A stretch of 64,000 nucleotides of DNA, taken from contig NZ_NPJA01000033.1 of assembly GCF_002251295.1 (NCBI RefSeq), positions 235,289 to 299,288 of the forward strand, in the 5' to 3' direction. The notes under the pieces are model-generated. The model was not told the DNA's origin. It did no database searches and was given only the letters and a program-made list of their open reading frames with translations. The position numbers were made by a program, and so were the translations under genes. Origin of the DNA: Prevotella sp. P5-50. Its GTDB lineage: Bacteria; Bacteroidota; Bacteroidia; Bacteroidales; Bacteroidaceae. How positions within the stretch are numbered: position 1 is the first letter of the stretch; each line of letters opens with the position of its first letter. Shown here in pieces: positions 54,795 to 64,000 of this stretch.

Positions 54795-54821
54795 AATTCT
54801 TTATAATCAATTACTTAGAGT

Positions 54822-57260
54822 TTACTCAATAGTAATCTTCGTAATCTTCACGTTGTCACCATTGGCAAGGAACGTACCGCCCCAATTCTGCTGATTGTAT
54901 GCAGCATCAAGCATTGCCTGCGTGAGTGTGAACGAAACCTTACCGCCATTGGCTGCGAGATCCCATGCTGTGTACTTTCCATTATCGTCGTTGCCAGGAT
55001 TAGAGAATCTTGCATAGTTACTTCCCCAGTGACCTTCAAAGATTTCAAGCTGCCATTTGGTATCGGTTGGAGTAATGTAGAAGTTGATGGTCTGACCAAC
55101 AGAAGCATCAGCATCCTTCAACTCAGCACCTCCATCAGAGAGGAAATAAGGCTGGTTGCCCCAATCGTCGGCAGTGGCCTCACCTGTCCACAAAGTTGTT
55201 TCTACAGAGATATGCTCTACAAGAGCCACCTTGGTAACAATCCAGTTGGCACCGCAGATGATAAGACCACCTTCGTTAACCAACTCGTCAAGCATTTCCT
55301 GAGTGAGGGTCAAGCGATATTCTGTAGCGTCGAGTGGCATAGCAATGTTACCCTCTTTTTTATCAGCACCTTCCAAAGAAGTAGTACCTGCAAGAGCTAC
55401 CCAGCCTTTACCCTTTGCGAAACGCATCTGGCAGGAGCTTGCACCTGGCTCAACGGTGAACGAAACAACGAGTTCGGTTCCTGCAGAAACCTGACTCCAA
55501 TCGTAGCCACCCCAAGAGAGGGCTTGCAAAGCATTTGCCCAACTACCACTTGCGACTGCACCAGTCCAGATGACAGTAGTGATCTCGGTATTGGGGATGA
55601 AGTCAATCTTATAAGTAATCTCGCCATTTGAAGAAATAAGGCGAACACTTGTACCCTTCTTAGCATTATCAGGAGCACCAACAGTCAACGTGTTACCGCT
55701 TACAATGAACTGGCAAGCTTTTCCTGCGATTTCCACACCTGTAAGCTTGTCGCCATTAGCAATAGGCAATACGAAGGTCTGACCTGCATGGAGCTCAGCG
55801 TCAGCACCAGGGAGTTCTGTTGCATAACAGAATACAGCCTCGTTTACAGTAAGTGCAGGAGCATTTACAGTAACACCATTGGCAAGTTTCATCACAGGAG
55901 TACCAGTCTTGGCTTCCATAGGAAGTTTGATGCTCAGAGTAGTACCATCAGCAGAAACAGCATCTTTCTCTACGGTTGCTACAGCACCACCGAAGTCAAC
56001 GCTCTTCACGAGGTCAAGGTCGGTACCGGTAATCTGGATAGTAGAACCAGCACTTGCAGGATTAGCGTTGTAACCTGTTGCGGTTGGCTTAACAAGAGTG
56101 AATTCAACTTCTACTTTCTGACCATTTGCCATCACGAGGCGGAGCTTGCCTTCGGTAGCTGTTTCAGGAACGGCTGTCACAACAACCTTATCGGCAGCAA
56201 CGCTGATAGCTTCGCCAGACAGAGCGTCAGCATTGTCAAACTCTACTGCTGTTACCAGATCCATATCCTTACCAGAGATGGTCAGCGCAGCACCAGCCTT
56301 CACAGGAGCAGGAGCAGCTACACAGTCAGAAGGCTTAACAGTTTCAACCATAGCAGCAGGTACCTCTACGTCTGATTTGCAGACGAGATCGATAGCGCCA
56401 TCGGGAGCTTCAGCAGGCAGCACGAACGAGAGGCTCTTGCCATCTTCAGCAATAGTGAATTCTGTAATCTCGACACCACCAACCTTAACGGCTTTGATCA
56501 GCTGCATATAGTCACCAGTAACGGTTACGGTTTCACCAGCCTTGGCAGTAATAGTACCTTCAGCGTCAACCTCGTTGCGTCCCTTTACCTTAGCAACGGT
56601 AGGAGTACCAACGATGAGACGGTCGTCGCTCAATACAATCTGATAGTCGAGTTTTGCAGCATCGCCCACGGTAAGGTCGGCGGTGTAGAACTGCAGTTTA
56701 CCGGTCTTGGCATCCTCAGGAACCTTCACCTTGATGGTGTAGCGGTCGTGCTGGAGGAAGTCTTTTTCGCTGACAACCACGTTGTCGGCAAAAGCCATAG
56801 AGTGGATGAGGTTGAGATAACCATCCTCGTCACCCTTGATTTCAATCACATCGCCAGGCATTGCCGATGGAGTGATGCTCTTGATAACGATACCCTCAGT
56901 ATAGGTCAGTGTAGATTTGGTAGTAATCTCCTCGTCGTTGTTTGCCACAAGTACTACATTGCCTACCTCAGGACCATCGTGAGGAACGGTTACACGAATT
57001 TCACTGGGAACACCGGCCTTCACCACTTCGATAGTGGTAATAGCATCAACACCAGGAATGCGTACTTCGCGAATCTGGTCGAGGTTGCTACCGATGAAGC
57101 GCAACTGACCGCCACGCATCACAGGAGAAGGACCGAAAGCATTGAGCGACACACCACCTTGATACTGGTTGGTGTCTAAATCGTCGTTGCTGCACGCTGC
57201 CAGTGACAGCCCCATAAGGGCCATCACCAACAGGGTGAATATGTTATTGATCTTTTTCAT
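54822..57260 (-). CDS. Multi-domain IPT/TIG surface glycan-binding lipoprotein
   Basis: An 812-aa lipoprotein (lipobox LSLAACSNDD). About five or six IPT/TIG-like beta domains follow each other from residue 38 to 555; repeated markers are ITGTDLDLVKSVDFGG, ISGKDMDLVTAVEFDN, VTGDYMQLIKAVKVGG and FIGSNLDQIREVRIPG. The last two modules (558-683 and 684-812) are related to each other: both start TT-WTG, have a Trp-rich middle, TLTQxMLD and TKxxxxE at the end. They are probably carbohydrate-binding beta-sandwiches. Fourth in order after SusC, SusD and another SGBP, so a role in mannan capture is inferred. Confidence 0.82.
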   Translation of the reverse strand: MKKINNIFTLLVMALMGLSLAACSNDDLDTNQYQGGVSLNAFGPSPVMRGGQLRFIGSNLDQIREVRIPGVDAITTIEVVKAGVPSEIRVTVPHDGPEVGNVVLVANNDEEITTKSTLTYTEGIVIKSITPSAMPGDVIEIKGDEDGYLNLIHSMAFADNVVVSEKDFLQHDRYTIKVKVPEDAKTGKLQFYTADLTVGDAAKLDYQIVLSDDRLIVGTPTVAKVKGRNEVDAEGTITAKAGETVTVTGDYMQLIKAVKVGGVEITEFTIAEDGKSLSFVLPAEAPDGAIDLVCKSDVEVPAAMVETVKPSDCVAAPAPVKAGAALTISGKDMDLVTAVEFDNADALSGEAISVAADKVVVTAVPETATEGKLRLVMANGQKVEVEFTLVKPTATGYNANPASAGSTIQITGTDLDLVKSVDFGGAVATVEKDAVSADGTTLSIKLPMEAKTGTPVMKLANGVTVNAPALTVNEAVFCYATELPGADAELHAGQTFVLPIANGDKLTGVEIAGKACQFIVSGNTLTVGAPDNAKKGTSVRLISSNGEITYKIDFIPNTEITTVIWTGAVASGSWANALQALSWGGYDWSQVSAGTELVVSFTVEPGASSCQMRFAKGKGWVALAGTTSLEGADKKEGNIAMPLDATEYRLTLTQEMLDELVNEGGLIICGANWIVTKVALVEHISVETTLWTGEATADDWGNQPYFLSDGGAELKDADASVGQTINFYITPTDTKWQLEIFEGHWGSNYARFSNPGNDDNGKYTAWDLAANGGKVSFTLTQAMLDAAYNQQNWGGTFLANGDNVKITKITIE

Positions 57261-57284
57261 AATATCCTTTTAGTTATTGATGTG

Positions 57285-58619
57285 TTATTTGTTAGGAACC
57301 ACACGGAGGTTGTCGTAACGGAAGATCGGGGTACACTTCGTGCCCTTAACACCACCGTTGATAGGCCACATGATGAAGCTATCGAAACTTGAGATGCTCA
57401 TTGGAGACGGAGCTTTGGTACCATCGTCGTTATAAACGAACTCGGTGAGAGGAATAGTTACTGTGATCCACTCATCGCCAGTATCGAACGAACCAGTTGA
57501 CTTCCAAGGATTGTAGAGTGCACGAGGCAGGTCCTTACCACCATCAGCAGAAGTATGGATGTAAGTATTGTTCTGCCAAGAGTCGTTTGCACAAAGCTGA
57601 TTATTCACAAAGAGAATCTGGAGTGCACCGGCAGACCAAGGATTGCTTGATGGGATGTAAAGTTCAAACTTGAACGACATATTCTCCCAGTCAGAGAAGT
57701 CGATGATGTTGCGCAGAGGCACACCGGCACCTTCCTTGATGCTCATAGGATCTCCGTTCCAGTTACCACACCAGAATGGGAGTTTCAATCCTTCAACCCA
57801 TCCACCTTCTGTTTCAACAGGACCTAACTGACAGTAAGCACCGCTAATACCACCTTCGGTAGAGTATTTAGCATCAATGTTCCATCCCTGAGGTATAACA
57901 CCCTTAGGACCTGCATTGTTAGGACCGTCAAAGTCGGTAATGATGTTACGGCTGTCAGCATAATAGAATGATGAATTTCCTTCACCGTAAATGGTAGAAA
58001 CCTTGATGCGACCTTCTTTTGCTCCCTCTGGAACGATGAATGAGATAGAAGACTGAGTAATCTTCTTGATATTCTCACGAGGAACTTCAAGATTCATTGA
58101 GTTGTCGATACCTGTGAAGGTCAGAGTCAGTGGCTGGTTGGGGTCATCTACAAAGTACTGACCGTTGATCTGAGCCAATTCACCTACATGAACATATTCA
58201 CACTTCATTGAAGTTACAGCAGGTTCTGGCACCATCACCTTGAAATCGTATGTAGTGGTATCCTGACTCTTGTTGACCATATAGATCTTACCAGTGTTGC
58301 TGGCAGGAATCTGGTTTGGAATAGTTACCAACATGGTATGGTCTGTGATATAACTGGTGTTGAGCACAGCCTTCACATCATTGAAATACATTTCCTTGAT
58401 GCTGGTCAGGTTGTTACCGACAATACAGATACCCGAACCGGTGTATGCCGAAGTCAGCAAAGAGTCCTTTGCGGCAACATCCTGTGGGCGGATATAACTG
58501 ATCGTAGGATTACCATCGGTCAGTTCGAATTTATCTGGCTCATCTTCACAAGCGGTGAAACCCAAACCCAGGGTCACAACGCCAATTGCAAGGAGAAACC
58601 GTTTCATATTTCTTTTCAT
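57285..58619 (-). CDS. Surface glycan-binding lipoprotein (SGBP, IPT domains)
   Basis: A 444-aa lipoprotein (GLGFTACEDEPD lipobox). Two IPT/TIG-like domains (about 35-130 and 132-225) lead to a C-terminal beta-sandwich starting near ITDFDGPNNAG with many exposed aromatics (GWVEGLKLPFWCGNWNGDP, FIMWPINGG) and the end IFRYDNLRVVPNK. This matches the SGBP-B-like binding domain seen after SusD in many loci. It probably holds mannan at the surface for SusCD. An alternative start is the Met four codons later. Confidence 0.87.
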   Translation of the reverse strand: MKRNMKRFLLAIGVVTLGLGFTACEDEPDKFELTDGNPTISYIRPQDVAAKDSLLTSAYTGSGICIVGNNLTSIKEMYFNDVKAVLNTSYITDHTMLVTIPNQIPASNTGKIYMVNKSQDTTTYDFKVMVPEPAVTSMKCEYVHVGELAQINGQYFVDDPNQPLTLTFTGIDNSMNLEVPRENIKKITQSSISFIVPEGAKEGRIKVSTIYGEGNSSFYYADSRNIITDFDGPNNAGPKGVIPQGWNIDAKYSTEGGISGAYCQLGPVETEGGWVEGLKLPFWCGNWNGDPMSIKEGAGVPLRNIIDFSDWENMSFKFELYIPSSNPWSAGALQILFVNNQLCANDSWQNNTYIHTSADGGKDLPRALYNPWKSTGSFDTGDEWITVTIPLTEFVYNDDGTKAPSPMSISSFDSFIMWPINGGVKGTKCTPIFRYDNLRVVPNK

Positions 58620-58647
58620 AATATCTTTCTGTTTCTTAAATTACACA

Positions 58648-60420
58648 TTAATAAGAATAGGTTGCACGGATGTCAACATGTACACTTGGAGATCCAGTAG
58701 CCAAATTCGGGTTCAGAGCAACGTCCTCTGATGGGAATGGCAGTGTGAAGCTGTTGGCTGTCACATTGGGAACTTCTGTATCATAGTCATATTCAACCTG
58801 TCCGTCGGTAGTGGTGAGGTTCCATGTACCAGACTTGTAGTATGCCTTATACAAAGGATCGCAGTTCCAGAGACGGTTACGGTGCTGAGCCTTAAGTTCG
58901 GCAATACAGCTGTTTACATCATAGTATGCACGACGTACGAAATCATACCAACGGTCGCCTTCACCAGCAAACTCCAGACGACGCTCCTTCCAGATCATGT
59001 CGAAGTTGAGCGAAGTAACGGCAACGGCAGTAGGAATAGCACGCTGATGAACAGCATTGAAAGCATCAAGAGCTGATTGCTCACTGCCACGACCCAGCAG
59101 CGTCATAGCCTCAGCGTGGATGAGATATACATCAGAGAGGCGGAGAATATGGGTTGCAAGAGCTGATGCCATACGTCCGTCGGCAATACCCATTTCAGCC
59201 TGGTGGTCTGCTGCATCACCGTAGAGATGCTTCACGTTGTTAGAACCGCAAGGACCTTCGAGCTGCTCTGTTGCAGAAGCATTGTATGACTTGTCATAGA
59301 TGAATTTAAGATAGTCGAAACCACCCTTGTCGCGCCAGAAATAAGCGTACTTATCGCCAGCAATCATCATGGTAGCCTTACGACGGGTGTCGATATCGGC
59401 ACGGCTTGCCGGGCTCTGCCACTCTACCAGACGAGAATCCTTGCCTGTGCCATCAATCTTGATGACACCGAAAGCTTCCATCAGGTCGGTAGAAGGACCA
59501 CCCCAGCCTCCCCATACAGAACCAACCTCACACATGCCTTCGATACCAAGGTCAGATTGCAATGTGTTCTGGCTAGTCCAGTGTGCACCAACAGTCCAAC
59601 GCCAAGCAATCAAGCTTTCAGGGCAAGTGTTGTTGGAACCACGGAAGATGTCTTCATAGTTGTCCATGAGTTTACGACCGGAGTTATCGATCACGTCTTT
59701 TGCATAGTCTGCAGCTTTCTGCAAGTCTTCGTTGTTGAGCGAACCACTCACACCAGCCTTGGTCAGATAAACCTTTGACAGAAGACCTTCTGCGCAGTAG
59801 TAGTCGATACGACCTGGATCAGATGATTTGGGCAACAGCTCCATAGCCTTCTCCAAAGTAAGGATGATATACTCATAGACGTCAGCTTTCTCCACTTTCG
59901 ACAATTCATTGTATTTGCCAGATGCCAACATGGCAGAGTTGTCGTGAATGATGGGGACATCGCCGAAGGTACGAACGAGGTAGAAGTAAGCCATGGCTTT
60001 CCATGTCAGACACTCTCCCATGCACTGGTTCTTTACTTCCTGTGAAGCAGAGGCACCTTTCAGAGACTCATATACTGTTGAGCAGTGACCAATCTCAGCC
60101 CACAGTGAATATGACATATTGACGAGGTCCTGGTCAGTACCGTTTACTGAGAAGTTGAGGTAAGGAGAATTTCCCCAGTACATATTGCCTGAGAACACCT
60201 CACCCACCTTGATGAAACCACGTTGGAAGTCATACCAGGGAGAGTTGTAGAGATAGTTCACACCAGCAATACATGCTTTATCAGAACCATAGAAGTTCTC
60301 GGTGTTGTAGTTATCCTCCGTAGGACGATCGAGGAAGTCCTCACAAGAGGTTGTCAGGAACGATGCGGTGATCAAAGCACCGATTCCCAAAACATTTTTC
60401 AAAGATATATTAAAATTCAT
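58648..60420 (-). CDS. SusD-like nutrient-binding lipoprotein
   Basis: A 590-aa outer-membrane lipoprotein (FLTTSCEDFLDRPTEDN). The family marks are present: N-terminal SusD-like region with YLYNSPWYDF, TPR-like helices (AMAYFYLVRTFGDVPII), and the C-terminal RagB/SusD block (RLSDVYLIHAEAMTLLG, IWKERRLEFAGEGDRWYDFVR). It forms the lid of the SusC transporter and binds oligosaccharide. Starts 22 bp after SusC. Confidence 0.95.
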   Translation of the reverse strand: MNFNISLKNVLGIGALITASFLTTSCEDFLDRPTEDNYNTENFYGSDKACIAGVNYLYNSPWYDFQRGFIKVGEVFSGNMYWGNSPYLNFSVNGTDQDLVNMSYSLWAEIGHCSTVYESLKGASASQEVKNQCMGECLTWKAMAYFYLVRTFGDVPIIHDNSAMLASGKYNELSKVEKADVYEYIILTLEKAMELLPKSSDPGRIDYYCAEGLLSKVYLTKAGVSGSLNNEDLQKAADYAKDVIDNSGRKLMDNYEDIFRGSNNTCPESLIAWRWTVGAHWTSQNTLQSDLGIEGMCEVGSVWGGWGGPSTDLMEAFGVIKIDGTGKDSRLVEWQSPASRADIDTRRKATMMIAGDKYAYFWRDKGGFDYLKFIYDKSYNASATEQLEGPCGSNNVKHLYGDAADHQAEMGIADGRMASALATHILRLSDVYLIHAEAMTLLGRGSEQSALDAFNAVHQRAIPTAVAVTSLNFDMIWKERRLEFAGEGDRWYDFVRRAYYDVNSCIAELKAQHRNRLWNCDPLYKAYYKSGTWNLTTTDGQVEYDYDTEVPNVTANSFTLPFPSEDVALNPNLATGSPSVHVDIRATYSY

Positions 60421-60442
60421 ATTGTGTTCTGTTTAGGAGTTA

Positions 60443-63400
60443 TCAGAATGAAACATTAAGACCAAAGGTCCATGATGTTGGTGAAGGATAACGACCATTA
60501 TCAAGACCAAACACATTGGCACTGGTAGTAGAAGCACCAACTTCAGGATCGTAACCGTCGTAACCGGTGATAGTGAAGAGGTTGGTAGCAGAGATAGTGG
60601 CACGAACGTTTTCGAGTCCAATCTTACCTACGAGTTTCTTATCGAAGGTATAGCTGAGGCTGATGTTCTTCAGGCGAAGGTATGAACCGTCCTGAATGAA
60701 GCGTGAGCTCCAAGCGTCGTTGTCGTTCGGGTCGTTGATAGAAGCACGTGGGTAACCACCGTTTCCTGTAGCAACCACATTAGCAATGTTGTTGTACCAA
60801 CCATCGGCATAAACGCCATCGGCAGGAGCCAGATGAACACGACCGTTGACGTCGGTCAGCTGGTTGGTCCATGCAGAGTTCATGTGAGTAAGCTTCATCT
60901 TGTTGTAGTTACCGACCTTGTTGCCTACAGAACCATTGATGAATACGGTCAGATCCCACTGCTTGTAGTGGAATGTGTTGTTCCAACCAAAGGTGAAGTC
61001 GGGCAGCGGAGAACCGATATTTGTCTTATCCTTTTCGTCGATAACACCGTCATGGTTCACATCTTTATATTTAATATCACCTACGAATGTGGTGTTGCGT
61101 GAGTTATACTTGGTAGGATCGGTGCTCCATTCAGCCTTGGTCACATTACCGTTTTCGTCACGTTCTACAGTAACAGGGTTGTTTGACTGCAGGGTGTTAA
61201 CAGGTGAGTTGAGCAAATCTTCAAACGAAGTATAAACGCCTTCAACCTCATAACCATAGAAGTTGTAGAGTGATTCGCCAACTACTGAACGTGCAACGAC
61301 GTCAGTCCACTGTCCATAACCAAGGAGAGCGGTTGAGTTAGAGAGGCTCTTCAGTTTGTTCTTGTTGAAAGAAATCTGGAAATCTGAACCCCAAGAGAAG
61401 TTCTTGGTTTCGATAGGACGGGTATTGAGGGCGATTTCAAGACCTTTGTTCTCGATGTCACCATAGTTTCCGTAAGGTGCAGCAAGTGCTGAAGAACCGT
61501 TACCTGATGTTCCCATGAATGAAGGAAGAATCAGCTGCATCAGCATGTCTGAAGACTTCTTGTTATAATAATCGACAACGAGGTTGACGCGGTTGTTGAA
61601 GAAACCGAGGTCAAGACCGATGTTCCACTGTTCCTGAGTTTCCCATTTGATGTCCAAGTTCTTGATGTTAGCAGGACGATAGCTGGTGCCGAGACCTGTT
61701 TCCATTACTGACATGGCAGATCCCCATTTGTAACCACCGATATTTGAGTTACCGGTCTGACCCCAACCGAGACGGAGCTTACCATTGGACAGCCATTTCA
61801 CATCCTTCATAAACTTCTCGTTGGTGAAGCGCCATGCAGTAGCCAAAGAGTGGAAGCCTGCCCAACGCTTGTTAGGACCGAAGTTTGAAGAACCGTCGTA
61901 ACGATAGGTGTAAGTAGCGAGGTAACGGTCATCGTAGTTATAGGTTTCACGAGTAAAGAATGAAGCCATGGCAGTAGAACCGAATCCGCTACCAATCTGA
62001 GGATCACCTGTACCAAGAGATGGATTGTGTACTACATCGCTGGGAAGAGCGGTGTTGAATACAGATAGGTAGTCATACTTCGACTCCCATGCTTCCTGAC
62101 CGACCATGGCGGTGAAGCTATGTTTGCCGATAGAACCATTATAGGTCAGATAGTTCTTGAAGGTCCAGTAGGTGTTGGAGTTCTTCTGTGAACGTGCCTC
62201 GTTCTGCTCTACGTTGTAGTTTCCGAGATGCATAGTGGGGTTGAAAGTCTCACCATGAGTCCATCCGAGATCCCAACCAAATTCAGTATGCCAGGTCACG
62301 TTCTTAATAGGTGTTACATCGAAGAAGATGTTACCATTCAGTTTCTGACGTTTCAAAGTAATATCGTTGAGCAGCGCCATAGCGATTGGGTTGGGGCTGG
62401 TGAATCCCTCTTTGCTCACTGATGAGTATCCGCCATCGATATTATAAATCTGAATATCAGGAGGTGTGGTCAGCGAATACATGATAATACCCTCTTCACC
62501 GTCAGCTTTCAACAGATCTTCATCGGTCTGGCTGTAGGCAACGTTAACACCCATCTTCAACCATGTCTTCAGCTGGGCGTCGATATTGGCACGAAGTGAA
62601 ATACGCTTAAAGTCAGAACCGATGATAGTTCCTTCCTGGTTCATGTAACCAGCGCTGACATAGTACTTCATCTTATCAGTACCACCCTGAGCACCAATCT
62701 GATGCTGGTGCTGGAAAGCAGTACGGAACACAGCATCCTGCCAGTTGGTACCCTTACCGAGTACTGAAGGATCAGAATATGCAGGGTCTGCCTTTGTGAT
62801 TTCTCCCTGAGCAACAAGGTCGTTGTAATACTCTGCAAACTCGCGGAGGTTCATCATGTCAAGGCGTTTGGTCTGACGTGACCATGTGGTAGAACCATCA
62901 TAGGTGAACTTAGCTTCACCGGCTTTACCACGCTTGGTTGTGATGAGCACAACACCGTTGGCACCTTGGGCACCATAGATGGCGGTTGCAGAAGCATCCT
63001 TCAACACTTCCATGCTTACGATATCGCTGGGGTTGATGGTTGACAATGGCGAAATGGTTGAAACCGAACCGTTACCGAGCTTATCGCCCAATCCGTAGTC
63101 GGCACCAGACTGACCTCCTGACTGGAAGATCACACCGTCAACAACATATAGAGGTTCTGCACCGGCGTTGATGGTAGCTTGACCACGCACGCGAATAGAA
63201 GAGGCAGAACCAGGAGCACCTGAAGTCTGTACGGCGGTCACACCAGTAACACGACCGGCAAAAGCCTGGTCGATATTGGTAACATTTGCATTCTTAAGTG
63301 CTTTTTCGTCCATGGTAAACGAAGCACCGGCAAGATCGCTTTTCTTCATCGTACCGTAACCAACGACTACGACTTCATCAAGCATTTTTTTGTCTTCCTC

Positions 63401-63727
63401 CAGCGTAATGCTATAAGAGGTTTTGCTGTCAACCTTCACTTCCTTGGTAATGTAACCGATGTAGGAAATGACGAGGGTCTGACCTGGGTTAACGTTGAGT
63501 GAGAATTTACCGTCGAAATCGGTAGCAACACCATTCGATGTGCCTTTCACCACTACACTTGCACCAATCACAGGACCCATAGCATCGCTAACAGTACCCG
63601 TGATCTTCTTGGACTGTTGAACTGCCTGTACCGATGCTTCGGCATGAGCAGCCATAACTGGCGAATACGCGCCCAACAGTGAGCACGCACCCATCAACAG
63701 CGCAGTCTTTCTGATTTTTTGATTCAT
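60443..63727 (-). CDS. SusC-like TonB-dependent outer-membrane transporter
   Basis: A 1094-aa transporter. Signal peptide (IRKTALLMGACSLLGAYSPVMA), a carboxypeptidase-regulatory-like domain (KITGTVSDAMGPVIGASVVV...ISYIGYITKEVKV), the TonB-box region DEVVVVGYGTMKKSDL, the plug (LKNANVTNIDQAFAGRVTGV, LYVVDGVIF, LKDASATAIYGAQGANGVVLI), and a 22-strand barrel ending TSWTFGLNVSF. It imports oligosaccharides, here presumably mannan fragments, across the outer membrane with SusD. First gene of the locus; the regulator is not in the window. Confidence 0.96.
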   Translation of the reverse strand: MNQKIRKTALLMGACSLLGAYSPVMAAHAEASVQAVQQSKKITGTVSDAMGPVIGASVVVKGTSNGVATDFDGKFSLNVNPGQTLVISYIGYITKEVKVDSKTSYSITLEEDKKMLDEVVVVGYGTMKKSDLAGASFTMDEKALKNANVTNIDQAFAGRVTGVTAVQTSGAPGSASSIRVRGQATINAGAEPLYVVDGVIFQSGGQSGADYGLGDKLGNGSVSTISPLSTINPSDIVSMEVLKDASATAIYGAQGANGVVLITTKRGKAGEAKFTYDGSTTWSRQTKRLDMMNLREFAEYYNDLVAQGEITKADPAYSDPSVLGKGTNWQDAVFRTAFQHQHQIGAQGGTDKMKYYVSAGYMNQEGTIIGSDFKRISLRANIDAQLKTWLKMGVNVAYSQTDEDLLKADGEEGIIMYSLTTPPDIQIYNIDGGYSSVSKEGFTSPNPIAMALLNDITLKRQKLNGNIFFDVTPIKNVTWHTEFGWDLGWTHGETFNPTMHLGNYNVEQNEARSQKNSNTYWTFKNYLTYNGSIGKHSFTAMVGQEAWESKYDYLSVFNTALPSDVVHNPSLGTGDPQIGSGFGSTAMASFFTRETYNYDDRYLATYTYRYDGSSNFGPNKRWAGFHSLATAWRFTNEKFMKDVKWLSNGKLRLGWGQTGNSNIGGYKWGSAMSVMETGLGTSYRPANIKNLDIKWETQEQWNIGLDLGFFNNRVNLVVDYYNKKSSDMLMQLILPSFMGTSGNGSSALAAPYGNYGDIENKGLEIALNTRPIETKNFSWGSDFQISFNKNKLKSLSNSTALLGYGQWTDVVARSVVGESLYNFYGYEVEGVYTSFEDLLNSPVNTLQSNNPVTVERDENGNVTKAEWSTDPTKYNSRNTTFVGDIKYKDVNHDGVIDEKDKTNIGSPLPDFTFGWNNTFHYKQWDLTVFINGSVGNKVGNYNKMKLTHMNSAWTNQLTDVNGRVHLAPADGVYADGWYNNIANVVATGNGGYPRASINDPNDNDAWSSRFIQDGSYLRLKNISLSYTFDKKLVGKIGLENVRATISATNLFTITGYDGYDPEVGASTTSANVFGLDNGRYPSPTSWTFGLNVSF

Positions 63728-64000
63728 ACTTTTAGGTATTTTCTTTAATAAAAATGAATTAACATCGTGTTAGTAAATTGTTGAGAATCATATTCTCTTG
63801 TCGTAGCCAAGTCCACCGGACCCGCATACGCTGGAGTATCATTTTGGTCTTTCTGCTGTAATTATTTTAGGACATTTAATATTTATTTTTTATTTCTTTA
63901 AGTTTTCAATGTACGGTAGTGATATCAAATCACGTTGCAAAATTAGCATATAAAAACGAGATTCGATAATATTATAATGCTTAAATATAATACTATTTCA
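63728..64000 (-). promoter_or_regulatory. SusC upstream region with long leader
   Basis: A -7 box TAATTTTG (63945-63938) predicts a leader of about 200 nt before the SusC ATG. The leader contains a small hairpin GAGAAT/ATTCTC (63782-63796) and a G/C-rich block near 63810-63830. No coding frame is recognised. Long leaders with sRNA or RNA-based control are known for some SusC genes; none is shown here. Confidence 0.45.

Noticed and set aside
63728..64000. Riboswitch in the SusC leader
   Set aside because: Small hairpins are present, but no known riboswitch core was recognised; kept only as a long leader.

Overview
The window looks like a chromosomal segment of a Bacteroidota bacterium, most likely Prevotellaceae (Prevotella/Segatella type). 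The basis is a SusC/SusD polysaccharide-utilisation locus, an 11-gene Nuo set with fused nuoCD and no nuoEFG, DUF3078, DUF1573 and DUF4384 proteins, a protein closely resembling Porphyromonas dipeptidyl-peptidase 5, and many promoters of the Bacteroidetes form TTTG-N19-TAnnTTTG. The genus is an inference; no rRNA or tRNA gene was seen.

Layout. 1-6017: surface-polysaccharide genes (a GT14-like gene cut by the left edge, four GT4-type glycosyltransferases, a GtrA-like flippase, a hexapeptide acyltransferase). 6035-20307: housekeeping genes, including two small winged-helix-like proteins, aspS, a DUF1573 protein, a DUF3078 outer-membrane protein, and the co-directional run pyrG, yidC, DUF1846, DPP5-like peptidase and MFSD1-like transporter. 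aspS and pyrG are served by promoter-bearing palindromic repeats. 20470-22128: an IS4-family element with perfect 17-bp ends and a 9-bp target duplication, sitting inside an older palindromic repeat. 22480-34076: accessory region with a zinc carboxypeptidase, an MFS exporter divergent from an AraC regulator, rubredoxin plus superoxide reductase, a YejM/PbgA-like membrane sulfatase with a damaged start, a GNAT gene between 80-bp direct repeats, two related DUF4384 genes that both look broken, 1.7 kb of repeat-rich non-coding DNA, and a SIMPL protein. 34171-44303: nuoA-B-CD-H-I-J-K-L-M-N on the minus strand. 44690-46132: alkaline phosphatase. 46257-63727: a complete beta-mannan utilisation locus on the minus strand.

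How the mannan genes fit together. SusC/SusD and two surface glycan-binding lipoproteins would capture and import mannan fragments. Two GH26 mannanases and a CE7 esterase cut and deacetylate them. A GPH symporter brings mannobiose into the cytoplasm, an AGE-family epimerase makes mannosyl-glucose, and a GH130 phosphorylase yields mannose-1-phosphate and glucose. The order epimerase-symporter-GH130-GH26 matches the known Bacteroides fragilis mannobiose pathway.

The least explained signal is a pair of arrays of one identical 23-bp consensus (CCAACGTTTGATAAAAGTATTAT), 22 kb apart and in opposite orientation, both associated with TCGACCAC/GTGGTCGA motifs. The copy at 54167-54722 has 23-bp terminal inverted repeats and lies between the two halves of the mannan locus. 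Other unusual signals are promoters carried on mobile-looking palindromes, CATCCCGAA triplets with an 11-bp period at two loci, and a terminator hairpin containing the transposase -33 box inside the IS.
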